A stretch of DNA of 64,000 nucleotides. It comes from Pseudoalteromonas sp. CO133X. GTDB lineage: Bacteria; Pseudomonadota; Gammaproteobacteria; Enterobacterales; Alteromonadaceae. This document shows, in pieces, positions 16,036 through 25,093 of the stretch. Where the stretch lies: positions 186,001 through 250,000 of the forward strand of contig SGPE01000030.1 in NCBI GenBank assembly GCA_004208945.1, in the 5' to 3' direction. The translations under genes and the position numbers were made by a program. The notes beneath the pieces were generated by a model that made no database searches, was not told where the DNA came from, and saw only the letters and a program-made list of their open reading frames with translations. The stretch's first letter is position 1; every line of letters starts with the position of its first letter.

Positions 16036-17184
16036 TTAAACGCGAGAAACTTTTACGAAAAAGGAAAGCATAGTTGCTGTAGTAATTAAAATTGCAATTA
16101 CAACTAACGCAGCTGCAAGTGATGTGAAATGTGCAATTTGTCCCACGCTTGCAGGCCCCATTAATACACCAACATAGCCAAGTGTAGTCACCGCTGGAAT
16201 TGCTGTTGCCTGTGACATATAGGTTTGCTTACCTGCCGCTGAAAACATTATAGGGACAACATTGGCACAGCCGATTCCCATAAGCACATAACCAAATAGC
16301 GCAAGGTAAAAGTTCATAGATGCAATAGCTATTAGAAGCCCAAGGCTTGCTGTTAAGCCGCTAATAGTAAGTACGACTCTTTGTCCAAAATGAGTAATAA
16401 TTCGATCACCAAACAATCTACCTAATGTCATTGTGATTGAGAAGCTGAATATCCCCAAAGCTGCCATTCCATTAGATGCATTCTGGTAATCCATCAAATA
16501 AATACCACTCCAATCTAGAACGGTTCCTTCGGCTAAAAACATCGCAAAACAAATAACACCTATCAATACAACAGGCCCTTTTGGTAAAGCAAATGCAGGT
16601 CCTTCAGTTTGGCTTGCAAACGGTAGCAAATCCCCCCTAGCAATCAGAAAACATAGTAAAACAACCAAAGCCATCGCCAAACAAATTTCGATTGCAGAGA
16701 AAGTTGCAATCAACAGCACAGCAACAGCACCAGCTCCAACAATGCCACCTAAGCTATAAAAGCCATGAAAACCAGACATTAATGGCATTTTCGAACGCTC
16801 TTCAACTAAAACAGCTTGAATGTTCATTACACAATCAGTTGTACCTATAGATAGACCAAAAAGAACGAGTAAAACAGCTAAACTAACAACACTATTGACT
16901 AAGGCGAAAATAGGTAAGCAAACAACAATCAATATGCCTGAGACTTGCAAGATTCGCTTACAACCATATTTAGTAGCGAGCGCCCCAGAAATTGGCATTG
17001 CGAATATTGCACCTGCGCCAAGACATAATAACAAAAAGCCTAAAGTACTCTCATCTATACCTATACGTGTTTTTATAATAGGGATAAGTGAGGCCCATGT
17101 TGCAGTGGCTAAGCCTGCACACAAAAACAGTAATCTTGTAGCTAAAACTTCTCGCTTATTGAATGGACATATTTTTAACGACAT
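16036..17184 (-). CDS. MFS transporter, YbjJ-like
   Basis: The 382-residue protein has about twelve membrane segments and resembles the YbjJ branch of the MFS ('RLLFLCAGLATATWASLIP', 'GLSIGTTDCVMNIQAVLVE', 'FHGFYSLGGIVGA'). The start is supported by GAAAGG upstream of ATGCAATG. Members are poorly characterised; sugar or aromatic transport has been suggested for relatives. It is divergent from the DeoR regulator at 17394, and that layout suggests sugar-phosphate-responsive control of the transporter. Confidence 0.85.
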   Translation of the reverse strand: MSLKICPFNKREVLATRLLFLCAGLATATWASLIPIIKTRIGIDESTLGFLLLCLGAGAIFAMPISGALATKYGCKRILQVSGILIVVCLPIFALVNSVVSLAVLLVLFGLSIGTTDCVMNIQAVLVEERSKMPLMSGFHGFYSLGGIVGAGAVAVLLIATFSAIEICLAMALVVLLCFLIARGDLLPFASQTEGPAFALPKGPVVLIGVICFAMFLAEGTVLDWSGIYLMDYQNASNGMAALGIFSFSITMTLGRLFGDRIITHFGQRVVLTISGLTASLGLLIAIASMNFYLALFGYVLMGIGCANVVPIMFSAAGKQTYMSQATAIPAVTTLGYVGVLMGPASVGQIAHFTSLAAALVVIAILITTATMLSFFVKVSRV

Positions 17185-17380
17185 TGCATAAACCTTTCAT
17201 AAAACATCACAATCGAGCAGACCGTTCAAAAGTTTTAAGTTAAATATAGCCTAATGATTACAGCAAACGACTTGCACGAGGTTATAACGCTGCGGAGTAA
17301 TCTACTGCTATTACCTAATAAATCATAAAATTGCTAAAAGAAGCACTCAATGCTACATTAATATCACCAACCAATGCTCA

Positions 17381-17410
17381 ATTATGATTTATTATGCTCG
17401 ATTATGCTTC
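17381..17410. repeat. Three ATTATG direct repeats at exact 10-bp spacing
   Basis: ATTATG occurs at 17381, 17391 and 17401, each followed by an (A/C)T-rich tetramer, giving a 30-bp array in helical phase. The DeoR gene start codon lies inside the second unit and the third unit is within the coding region. Because DeoR-type repressors often bind short direct repeats near their own start, this may be the operator for the regulator and the divergent transporter. Confidence 0.5.
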
Positions 17411-18167
17411 ATTCCCAAATCAGAGGCAAGCACTGATCAAAGATCATTTACAACAAACAGGCCGAGTTGTGTGCGTTCAACTTGCCAAACAACTCAATGT
17501 TTCAGAGCACACGATCCGTCGAGATTTACAGGAATTGGCGAATCAAGGTGTATGTAAAAAAGTTTACGGTGGTGCTGTTATTAATGCGAAAAATGATGGT
17601 AGTTTAGTCCAGCGATTAGACTTAAATGATGATCGTAAACAGATCTTAGCAAAGGCTTGTATCCCTTATTTTAAAGAAAAAGCATTCATCTTTATTGACT
17701 CCGGTAGCACAAATTTAGCTATCGCAAAGATGATCCCACAACACCTTGAATTAACTGTTGTAACACATACACCATCGGTCGCCATTGCATTACAATCTCA
17801 TGAGTATTGTGATGTTGTTTTGTTGGGAGGAAAAATAAGTAAGCAACAGGGAGCTGCAATTGGAACGACCTCACTTAAACAACTACAAACTATGCACTTT
17901 GATTTAGCTATTTTAGGGGCTTGCGCAATCGATTTGGAAGTCGGTGTTTCTGCTTTTGATATTGAAGATGCTCAATTTAAACAAGCAATTGTGAAACAAA
18001 GTAATAATGTGCTAATTGCAGTAACTGAAGAAAAACTGTCTTCCGTTGCAAGACACAAAGTGACAGATTTAGATTCAATCTCAGTACTAATCACTGAAGA
18101 AAAAGTAAGAGAAGAAAAGCTCGCCGAATTTAGAAAATTAGAATTACAACTTGTGTTTGCTTCGTAG
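17394..18167 (+). CDS. DeoR-family transcriptional regulator
   Basis: The 257-residue protein has an N-terminal DeoR HTH ('LAKQLNVSEHTIRRDLQEL', residues about 28-46) and a DeoR sugar-phosphate sensor domain (about 75-235) with 'IFIDSGSTNLAIA' and 'VVLLGGKISKQQGAAIG'. No Shine-Dalgarno sequence is seen before the ATG, so it may be poorly or leaderlessly translated. It is divergent from the YbjJ-like MFS gene and probably regulates it together with itself. Confidence 0.9.
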   Translation: MLDYASFPNQRQALIKDHLQQTGRVVCVQLAKQLNVSEHTIRRDLQELANQGVCKKVYGGAVINAKNDGSLVQRLDLNDDRKQILAKACIPYFKEKAFIFIDSGSTNLAIAKMIPQHLELTVVTHTPSVAIALQSHEYCDVVLLGGKISKQQGAAIGTTSLKQLQTMHFDLAILGACAIDLEVGVSAFDIEDAQFKQAIVKQSNNVLIAVTEEKLSSVARHKVTDLDSISVLITEEKVREEKLAEFRKLELQLVFAS

Positions 18168-18532
18168 TCAAATTCCTTCTTTTTTAAAGTGCCTGAATGG
18201 CTATACTGTGTAGCTTAATGGACATTCTCTTAATGAAAAACAATTATTAGTATCAACCTGAACAACAATACATTATTTCTCAACTCTTGTTGCACTCATT
18301 GAAAGTTTAAAATAGGGTTGGTAAAGAAACTATCAAAGTGAGGGTATATTAAAGAAAGGTCATTTCTCATCAAAAGAGTTTGATATCAAAGCAGCTCTCT
18401 GAATTACAACTACAATCGTAATCATCCTTTCAATCTATACACATCAAGGCTTACGTTAAAGCATTTTGGGATAAAGGCGAGCTATATTTATAACTCGTCG
18501 ATGGACAGAAACGTTTTAGAGTATTTATTTGG
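18168..18532. other. Gene-free stretch before the cassette region
   Basis: No supported gene was found. The right end (18454-18518) contains the second copy of a diverged repeat also found at 15901-15958. The rest is AT-rich with no recognisable promoter, RNA or mobile element. Confidence 0.5.
18454..18518 (+). repeat. Diverged repeat copy 2 (related to 15901-15958)
   Basis: Shares TATATTTA, GATGGACA and AAACGT with the copy at 15901-15958. In frame it reads KAFWDKGELYL, a stop, then VDGQKRF, so it is a broken coding remnant. It abuts the attC-like site at 18533, and such remnants often mark former insertion events. Confidence 0.45.
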
Positions 18533-18648
18533 TAACACCCGCATAACGGGCAAAAATACGTAGGCTATAATACGGAGCGCAGCGAAGGGAGCCTACGTGT
18601 TTTTGTCCCCAGCGAGCGCAGCGAGTGGTTAATGCGTTTGTTAGAGCC
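18533..18648 (-). repeat. attC-like recombination site A
   Basis: The outer arms TAACACCCGCATAAC (18533-18547) and GTTAATGCGTTTGTTA (18628-18643) pair with one extra unpaired base, the asymmetric extrahelical base expected of integron attC sites. Inside is a strong imperfect hairpin: ACGTAGGCT near 18558 with AGCCTACGT near 18590. The right core is GTTAGAGCC (18640-18648). Read on the minus strand, the TAA of this core is the stop codon of the cassette gene at 18641-19030, as is common in gene cassettes. Total length is about 116 bp, similar to large Vibrio-type sites. Confidence 0.68.
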
Positions 18649-19030
18649 AATCGCCTGAAACAGCCATAGAACCAATAAACCATGCCCACATAATGGCGGG
18701 TACTAACAAAAGATATAACCAAAATAGCAGTTTAGTGCCGGAGTGGCGAAAAAAGCTATAGATAATTGAAAGCATTGGCAAAAAGCAACTAACTTGGAAA
18801 GCATTAGTAAATGCAGAAATGCTCCAGCCTGATACAAAGAATAATAATGGAATCCCGATTACAAGCAGGGTTAGAAAACCATGGCAACTGATAAATAATC
18901 GCTGACCTATATTTAAACTACTATTCGTTACCCAAAAGCTTACTGAACTACCAATACAAATTAATATGTAACTGGCAGCAAAGACAATCTCGGGCAAGTT
19001 ATTTAGGTGCTCTGAAATTGTAATTAGCAT
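18641..19030 (-). CDS. Cassette-borne small membrane protein
   Basis: A 129-residue protein with four membrane segments (about residues 12-34, 44-67, 78-95 and 102-125) and no family I recognise. Its start follows attC-like site B by only six bases, behind AAGGA, and its TAA stop forms part of site A. This tight fit between two recombination sites is the structure of an integron gene cassette: one promoterless gene plus one attC. Function is unknown; cassette genes often encode stress, phage-defence or toxin functions. Confidence 0.7.
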   Translation of the reverse strand: MLITISEHLNNLPEIVFAASYILICIGSSVSFWVTNSSLNIGQRLFISCHGFLTLLVIGIPLLFFVSGWSISAFTNAFQVSCFLPMLSIIYSFFRHSGTKLLFWLYLLLVPAIMWAWFIGSMAVSGDWL

Positions 19031-19035
19031 TCCTT

Positions 19036-19148
19036 GGCTCTAACACCCAAATATGGGGCGCGGACGCGCAGGCGATAATGGCGAAGCCGCCTGCGTGTTA
19101 GCGTCCCAGCCCGCCTCGGCGGGCGCCATAATTTGTTTGTTATGTGCC
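19036..19148 (-). repeat. attC-like recombination site B
   Basis: Outer arms GGCTCTAACACCCAAATATGG (19036-19056) and CCATAATTTGTTTGTTA (19126-19142) pair over TAACA and AAAT/ATGG, with one extra unpaired T, just as in site A. Inner palindromes CGCAGGCG/CGCCTGCG and a GC-rich CCCGCCTCGGCGGG segment complete a long foldback. The core GTTATGTGCC (19139-19148) recurs next to site C at 19391. GC content is far above the flanks. It separates the two cassette genes. Confidence 0.7.
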
Positions 19149-19154
19149 ATTTTC

Positions 19155-19373
19155 TTACTCACTGAGTAACCTTTCTTTATACTTTGCAGGCAGCTTTTCC
19201 CAGAGAACTTCGTAATAATACTTTTTGATAATGGGATATTGAGAAGTTGCAAATTCCTCTATGATCTCTTTACTGCCATAGTTCAAGGGTTGATGAAAAA
19301 CTTTATTAGTTTTATCGAAGAACTCAAAAAGCTCTATTAACTCTTCATCGGAAAAGGCTTTCTCAGTGCTCAT
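19155..19373 (-). CDS. Cassette-borne small hypothetical protein
   Basis: A 72-residue acidic helical protein starting 'MSTEKAFSDEELIELFEFF'. The start at 19373 is preferred over 19397 because AAAGGA lies at proper distance, whereas the longer start sits inside the recombination core. The stop is seven bases from the core of site B. I do not recognise the family. Flanking by cores GTTATGTGCC on both sides suggests a second gene cassette in the same orientation as the first. Confidence 0.6.
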   Translation of the reverse strand: MSTEKAFSDEELIELFEFFDKTNKVFHQPLNYGSKEIIEEFATSQYPIIKKYYYEVLWEKLPAKYKERLLSE

Positions 19374-19390
19374 ATGGTTAATGTTCCTTT

Positions 19391-19445
19391 GGCACATAAC
19401 AATTTTATAGTGCGCCCATCGCGCATCTTCCTGCCGATGTTACGC
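19391..19445 (-). repeat. Partial attC-like site C
   Basis: The core GGCACATAAC (19391-19400) is identical to the right core of site B in reverse complement. Behind it are short GC-rich inverted pieces (GTGCGC, GCGCA, GCGCATG). A complementary far arm could not be found, so the site is truncated or diverged and would be the old boundary of the array. Confidence 0.45.
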
Positions 19446-20040
19446 GCATGTATTAATAAATCTATTTTTAACAAATAACGTAATGCAATGCCAACTATAA
19501 TATTTTTATTGACACTATAAGGTATTTAGAAAAAGAAAATACGCTCATCGCTCATTTTCTTGAATATATGCACGAGCTGCACAGTGTGTAAATCAATAAA
19601 CTCTTATTTTAAGCAAAACTCAATGTTTAGCTATCTCTGAAAGTAGAGCTCTAGAGTATTGGCTTTAACTTATTTCGGGGCATTTTTGAGTTAAGAGACA
19701 GCACAAAAAAGGCAGGTTTTTGATTAATCCAAACTGAGCTTTGTATTACCTCCAGTACTTGATATTTTAATTATGATTCATCTGTAGCTTTGAGGTAAAT
19801 ATACAGGTATCACGCCTTATCAGAAAACCCCAAATATCGATATTTCCCTCCACCCTAAAACCCTTACCAAACAAGACTTTCTATTCCAATCTTGTCAGAA
19901 ACCATTCCAGTTTTGGAACAGAAAGAACAAGTTAAACAGACTCTAAAATAAATAATACGCTTTATGACAATAGTCATAATTCTGTCATTTAACTGATCAA
20001 TAATTGACGCTAATTTAATCACCCACGTAATGAAGAAGTA
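19446..20040. other. Gene-free AT-rich stretch
   Basis: About 600 bp without a supportable gene. A 97-codon frame on the minus strand (19864-20157) has no ribosome-binding site and overlaps the start of the gene at 20041, so it was not accepted. A small TTCCA/TGGAA dyad lies at 19905-19918. Nothing else is recognised. Confidence 0.5.
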
Positions 20041-20520
20041 ATGGACAGTGCCTTGGTGCAACTTTCGTTTGCACTCCCCTCTAGTGACGATCCTATGTGT
20101 GCTGCACTTGCGCATACTGTAGAATATGAACAATTGCATTTTATTGCCGATGAGCAAAAGCGTGTCGTATTTTGCTGCGTGCTACCAGATGATGCTCATC
20201 AGGGCGATGTAATCTCTATCAGTGCAACACGTCCTGATGCGCGAGAGTCTGCCTATTTTACTGCCCATACACTTACGCAAAACGATTTAGAGCAACACGT
20301 TATTATGCTCACACTAAATGATATGACGCATAGCGGCGAGTATGTATTGCAACTCATGCTACATGGCAAGCATGCCACCTTAAAAGACAGTGCGCAGTTT
20401 GATGTGAGCCTTGCTACTAGCAGCTGTACAGCTGAAAACTTAACTAAACAGCAAGATAAAACGCAAAGTTTACGCCATTACATTAGTAGTATTGGCGCTA
20501 GCTTATTGGCTTTTTTTTAG
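20041..20520 (+). CDS. Hypothetical protein
   Basis: A 159-residue, mostly beta-strand protein ending in a hydrophobic tail ('GASLLAFF') that could be a C-terminal membrane anchor. It is preceded by GAAGAAGT directly before the ATG. The middle ('THSGEYVLQLMLHG') looks like an immunoglobulin-like strand pair. I do not recognise a family. It converges on anmK, overlapping its end by four bases. Confidence 0.55.
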   Translation: MDSALVQLSFALPSSDDPMCAALAHTVEYEQLHFIADEQKRVVFCCVLPDDAHQGDVISISATRPDARESAYFTAHTLTQNDLEQHVIMLTLNDMTHSGEYVLQLMLHGKHATLKDSAQFDVSLATSSCTAENLTKQQDKTQSLRHYISSIGASLLAFF

Positions 20521-21722
20521 TCAGCAAAGCTAATTTTCCCCATGGTAATATCAGGGATCCCTTGCTCGGTATTACCAAATCGCTGTTGCCCACCCGACAA
20601 ACATTCATTCGCTAAAATAGCAAATAACACCGCCTCTTTGGCATCTGGGTTTATACCTAATTCATCTGTGTTTTTTATAGCTGAAAGTTGTGGGCAGTTG
20701 TCTAAGATAACTTTCATTAATAATGGGTTATGCACCCCACCACCACTTGCATACACTGCAACTTGACTAAGGCCGTCGCTACATTGAGTAATTGCTTTGG
20801 CAATCATTAACCCAGAAAAATGCACCAATGTTGCCATGACATCAAAGTGAGACAAGTGCTCGGTGTTGGTACGTGCTTGAGCCGCTGCTAAATAGTCTAA
20901 ATTAAACACTTCGGGGCCTGTGGTTTTTGGAAAATCAAGGCCGAAGAATGCATTATCACAGAGCGCATTTAACAAAGGTTCACTCACCTTTCCTTGGCTT
21001 GCGATTGCAGCATCTTTATCATAATGCTGCGGCGTAAAATGGCGCTGAATATATGCATCCATAATAGTATTGCCAGGACCTATATCTGAACTGAAAACAG
21101 CACGCGCATCGGCTGATTTAGGTAAGTAGGTCAAGTTTGCAATACCGCCCATATTAAGCAATATGCGGTTTTCGCTGGTGCTTGTGAAATACAAATAGTC
21201 ACCATACACTGCAAGGGGGGCACCTTCACCTCCTGCTGCAATGTGTTTTTGTCTAAAATCGCCAATCGTGGTGATCCCAGCTGTCACAGCAAGATGATCA
21301 CTATCACCAATTTGTAATGTGGCATTGCCGTATTCTGGGCGTTTGTGCTGACTTTTTGGACAGTGGTAAATCGTTTGTCCATGGCTTGCTATGACATCGA
21401 CAAGCTCCTTCGCCACATTCCACTTGGCTAGGGTTTTTGCAACCATGTCACCATGTAATTGACCAATCCATGGGTTCAGTAGAGTCACCTCTTCAAGATC
21501 ACACTCACGTTTTGCAAACACCCGTTTAACTCGTGACTTATAATCATCGTCGTAGTCAACTGTTGTGAATTTTATAACGTCAACATGGGTATTCATACCC
21601 TGTCCTGATACCTCACATAACGCGATATCGAGGCCGTCTAGTGAGGTTCCACTCATCAGACCAACAATTAATTTTTTTTCTTTTTTAGCGCTTAAGTACA
21701 GTTTTTCAATATGTTGATGCAT
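20517..21722 (-). CDS. anmK: Anhydro-N-acetylmuramic acid kinase
   Basis: AnmK phosphorylates and opens 1,6-anhydro-MurNAc recovered from peptidoglycan, giving MurNAc-6-phosphate for recycling. The protein shows the ATP loop 'GLMSGTSLDG' (residues 21-30), 'IASHGQTIYH', 'NMGGIANLTYLP', 'DIGPGNTIMDAY' and 'YASGGGVHNPLLM', the normal order in the family. At 401 residues it is about 30 longer than the E. coli protein, mostly through an N-terminal extension and a few loops. It is cytoplasmic. The next gene upstream is a divergent TonB receptor. Confidence 0.95.
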   Translation of the reverse strand: MHQHIEKLYLSAKKEKKLIVGLMSGTSLDGLDIALCEVSGQGMNTHVDVIKFTTVDYDDDYKSRVKRVFAKRECDLEEVTLLNPWIGQLHGDMVAKTLAKWNVAKELVDVIASHGQTIYHCPKSQHKRPEYGNATLQIGDSDHLAVTAGITTIGDFRQKHIAAGGEGAPLAVYGDYLYFTSTSENRILLNMGGIANLTYLPKSADARAVFSSDIGPGNTIMDAYIQRHFTPQHYDKDAAIASQGKVSEPLLNALCDNAFFGLDFPKTTGPEVFNLDYLAAAQARTNTEHLSHFDVMATLVHFSGLMIAKAITQCSDGLSQVAVYASGGGVHNPLLMKVILDNCPQLSAIKNTDELGINPDAKEAVLFAILANECLSGGQQRFGNTEQGIPDITMGKISFAD

Positions 21723-21982
21723 AAATAAATCACTTAAAATCAGCTTTTTATATGAAAATAAACAAGCTTGGATGTTGGAATAGTTTATATTTTAAAATAA
21801 TAGATTCAAAGAATAATTATTGCAAAGATTTTTAAATTGCTTTAAAACTGTACGAGTGAACTCCCCAAAAGGAGAACACGGAACGCATCATAACAAAAAG
21901 TATGACTCATTAAATTAACTAAATGGTCTAGGTAATAAGCCAACCAGCGTTGATTTAAATGATAAAACGCTAGGGAATCAAC

Positions 21983-24718
21983 ATGAAAGCAAAGACAACA
22001 TCCACAACGCGCTCGCTTTTACTGCTCTCGCCACTTGCGATCGCAGTCAGTTCAATTATCGGCGTAGCCCATGCAGAAGAAACAGAACAAGTAAAAAAGC
22101 CTGAAGTAATCACTGTAACAGGGTCGCGTATACAACGTGCAGAGCTTGCCTCTAGCAGCCCTGTCGTCAGTGTTGACGAAGCGCAAATCCATCTCGACCG
22201 CGCAGTAAACGTAGAAGATATCACAGCAAAGCTGCCGCAAGCTGCGGCGGGTGCAAACAGCACGGGTGCAACAGTCGGTGACTCATTTGGCTCATCAACT
22301 ATTGATTTACGCGGCCTTGGTCAAAACCGAACATTGGTACTTATTGACGGTACTCGCGCCGTACCATTTAGTTTTCGTAACTCGGTTGACGTAAATACTA
22401 TTCCTGCCGGATTAATTAAACGCGTTGATGTATTAACTGGCGGAGCCGCGGCCGTTTACGGTGCCGATGCGGTGGCTGGTGTTGTCAACTTCGTTTTAGA
22501 TGATGATTTTACTGGTGCGGAGTTTTCAACCAGCTATGAAAGTGCTGATGGTGGTAACGAAAAACTAAATTTCGAGGCGATTTTTGGTGGCGATATTGCT
22601 GATGGCCGTGGCCACATTACCGGTTATTTAGGTTACACAGAGCGTAAGGAGTTATTAGCGGGTGAACGTGATTATGCACTTGAAAACTCGACACCTTTAA
22701 TTAATAGCGGTGGTTACTACACTGACGTAGCTTCTGGCAATAGCCTTGCAATTACCGATGCAGGTGCTGTAACAAATGAACGCCAAACTTCTGATTTTAC
22801 TCCTCACCGCTACTTAACACAGCCAATGGATCGTTTCTCTGCTGGGTTACTATTTGATGTTGACGTAAGCGACAGTGCAATCGCTTATGGTCGCGCTATG
22901 TACTCAAAAGTAACCGTTAATGGTGCGGGAGCGAGTGGTCAAACACCTATTTTTGTTAATGAGCAAGTGACTCTTTCACAAGATAATGCTTATATCCCTG
23001 ATGAGCTACGTGACCAACTAACATTTGACAGTGAAGGCAATGCCCTTGTTAATGTTGAACGTAATTTAGGTTTGGGTGTTCAACACACCAAAGCAGTGCG
23101 TGACTCAATGCAATTTCAATTGGGTTTAAAAGGCGATATTACTGACTACTTACGCTACGATGTATACGGTCAATATGGTAAAACCGATGAAGTGGCGACT
23201 ATTTACAACAACGCTTACCGTAATGATAATAATGGCAACAGCCGCTTTGCTACACTGGCAAACTCAGTGGATATTTTTGATCCGAACCATGATTTTAGTG
23301 ACTTTAGCGATCCCTTGCTTTATACCACCCGCGACCGTACACAAAGTGTGATATCAGCAACCTTATCGGGTGATTCTGGGTTCTTATTTGAGTTACCAGC
23401 CGGTGCTATCGATTTTGCAATTGGTTATGAATACCGTAAAGAAACCGGTAAACAAACACCAGGCGATGCCTTTAGAAACGGCACCAGCTTTGCTTCAATT
23501 AGCGCATTCGATATGGATGCAAGCTTTAGCTCAGAAGAGTTCTATGCCGAAATTTTAGTGCCAATTTTAGTTGACCAACCTTTTGCTGAAGAGCTTAGCT
23601 TTGAAGGTGCATACCGTATTTCTGATTATTCAAACACAGAAGCAGAAGACACCTACAAACTAGGTATCAACTGGGCAATTAACAGTGATATTCGTATTCG
23701 TGCAAACCGCTTAACAGCATTTAGAGCACCTAACTTAGGTGAATTTGCCAGCCCTATCACAGCACTTTCGTTATCGTTATTCGATCAAAACAGTGACCAA
23801 TTTGTACCTCGTCTAGCAGGGCGCTATAACGGCGATCCTTGCTTATTAGGCACAGGTGATGCAACACAATGTGCAGCCTTTGGCGCACCTGCTGTTGGTA
23901 CACAGTTTGATTCAAGCACCGCTGAGTATACCTACGGTGGCAACCCGAATATAAAACCAGAACAAGCAGAGTCAGATACACTTGGCATTGTATACACACC
24001 AAGTTATATAGACGGTTTTGATTTGTCCGTTGATTACTACAGTATCCGTGTCACCGATGCTGTAAGCCAAATTCAACCAGGCGCAGCACTACAAAGCTGT
24101 TATATTGACGATCCGAATCCGAACAATCCATTGTGTGGTGCGGTACTTCGCGATCCGAATACTGGCTTTATTAGTACAGCGATCGTGAACGACTTTAACC
24201 TAGCCGCGATTGAACAGGAAGGTATCGACGTTGCAGCCAACTACGTGATTGATGCACCAGAGCAAATGGGTGGTCGTTTCAGGTTCTCGTATCAAGGTAA
24301 CTTTGTTACAAAACAAACTCGCCAAAACAACAGTACAGTGCCAGAAATTGACTGTAAAGGCACTTATGGCAGCGCATGTTCTGGTGACTTTGCGAGTATT
24401 TTGCAAGCAGATTACAAACACCGTGCAAGCATTGATTGGCAGTTAGACGATATGAACTTCCAACTTGGCTGGCGCAGAATCGGCGAAGTTGAGTACGCTG
24501 TTGACCGCTCAGAAACTATTTCAGCGCAGAACTACTTAGATTTTGCTGCGGCTTGGCAAGTTAATGAGGAACTTGCGGTTAACTTTGGTGTCGATAACTT
24601 ATTAGACCGTGAACCGCCAACACCTGAGGTAGGCGCAAACCACTTTAACACCGTGAGTGATTATAGTGTGATTGGCCGCTCAGTCGGTGTATCACTGAGA
24701 TATGCTCCAAGCTTCTAA
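21983..24718 (+). CDS. Large TonB-dependent outer-membrane receptor
   Basis: The 911-residue protein has a signal peptide (cut near 'GVAHAEE'), a plug domain with 'VITVTGSRIQRAELASSSPV', 'STIDLRGLGQNRTLVLIDG' and 'GGAAAVYGADAVAGVVNFVL', and a long beta-barrel to a C-terminal phenylalanine. It is larger than siderophore receptors and has many acidic loops, similar to the Alteromonadales receptors that import peptides or glycans. The ligand is not determined. A strong terminator follows at 24760. It is divergent from anmK, but a link to cell-wall recycling is only a guess. Confidence 0.92.
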   Translation: MKAKTTSTTRSLLLLSPLAIAVSSIIGVAHAEETEQVKKPEVITVTGSRIQRAELASSSPVVSVDEAQIHLDRAVNVEDITAKLPQAAAGANSTGATVGDSFGSSTIDLRGLGQNRTLVLIDGTRAVPFSFRNSVDVNTIPAGLIKRVDVLTGGAAAVYGADAVAGVVNFVLDDDFTGAEFSTSYESADGGNEKLNFEAIFGGDIADGRGHITGYLGYTERKELLAGERDYALENSTPLINSGGYYTDVASGNSLAITDAGAVTNERQTSDFTPHRYLTQPMDRFSAGLLFDVDVSDSAIAYGRAMYSKVTVNGAGASGQTPIFVNEQVTLSQDNAYIPDELRDQLTFDSEGNALVNVERNLGLGVQHTKAVRDSMQFQLGLKGDITDYLRYDVYGQYGKTDEVATIYNNAYRNDNNGNSRFATLANSVDIFDPNHDFSDFSDPLLYTTRDRTQSVISATLSGDSGFLFELPAGAIDFAIGYEYRKETGKQTPGDAFRNGTSFASISAFDMDASFSSEEFYAEILVPILVDQPFAEELSFEGAYRISDYSNTEAEDTYKLGINWAINSDIRIRANRLTAFRAPNLGEFASPITALSLSLFDQNSDQFVPRLAGRYNGDPCLLGTGDATQCAAFGAPAVGTQFDSSTAEYTYGGNPNIKPEQAESDTLGIVYTPSYIDGFDLSVDYYSIRVTDAVSQIQPGAALQSCYIDDPNPNNPLCGAVLRDPNTGFISTAIVNDFNLAAIEQEGIDVAANYVIDAPEQMGGRFRFSYQGNFVTKQTRQNNSTVPEIDCKGTYGSACSGDFASILQADYKHRASIDWQLDDMNFQLGWRRIGEVEYAVDRSETISAQNYLDFAAAWQVNEELAVNFGVDNLLDREPPTPEVGANHFNTVSDYSVIGRSVGVSLRYAPSF

Positions 24719-24759
24719 TTAATCCTACTGTTTTAGCTACACAGGATTGATCCCCACAA

Positions 24760-24787
24760 GCGCACCCTGCCCGGTGCGCTTTTTTTT
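24760..24787 (+). terminator. Rho-independent terminator after the TonB receptor
   Basis: GCGCACC (24760-24766), a 6-base loop, GGTGCGC (24773-24779), then eight T residues (24780-24787). A textbook intrinsic terminator 42 bp past the stop. Confidence 0.92.
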
Positions 24788-24859
24788 CGCCGACTTATTT
24801 TAAAGCAAAGATGACTATGGCAAAGTACCTAAAAAAGTAAATTTATAGCGAGAAACATC

Positions 24860-25093
24860 ATGCCATTTAACGATAAAGAACGAGATGCTTTATTAGCACT
24901 CAAAGGTGTTGGGCCAACGGTTGTAACACGGTTTGAAGAAATTGGTATTGAATCGTTTGAGGAGTTAGCAGGGTTTGATGCAAACACTATTGCGGAGCGA
25001 GTCGCATCGATGTTGCATTCAAGTTGCTGGAAGAATAGCCCGCAAGCGAAAGCGGCAATAACAGCCGCTATTACGCGAGCAAAGCAAGGCTAA
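24860..25093 (+). CDS. Small helix-hairpin-helix protein
   Basis: A 77-residue protein dominated by a helix-hairpin-helix motif, 'LLALKGVGPTVVTRFEEIGI' (residues about 11-30), with a second helical pair after it. It resembles the 'pathogenicity locus/Cdd1'-type small HhH proteins. Such motifs bind DNA backbone non-specifically; the role here is unknown. It converges with the SMP-30 gene, overlapping it by four bases. Confidence 0.78.
   Translation: MPFNDKERDALLALKGVGPTVVTRFEEIGIESFEELAGFDANTIAERVASMLHSSCWKNSPQAKAAITAAITRAKQG

Noticed and set aside
18525..18722. Minus-strand 65-codon frame across site A
   Set aside because: It runs through the attC-like palindrome and overlaps the accepted cassette gene; no ribosome-binding site.
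19040..19252. Minus-strand 70-codon frame through site B
   Set aside because: It crosses the palindromic recombination site and the accepted 72-residue cassette gene in another frame.
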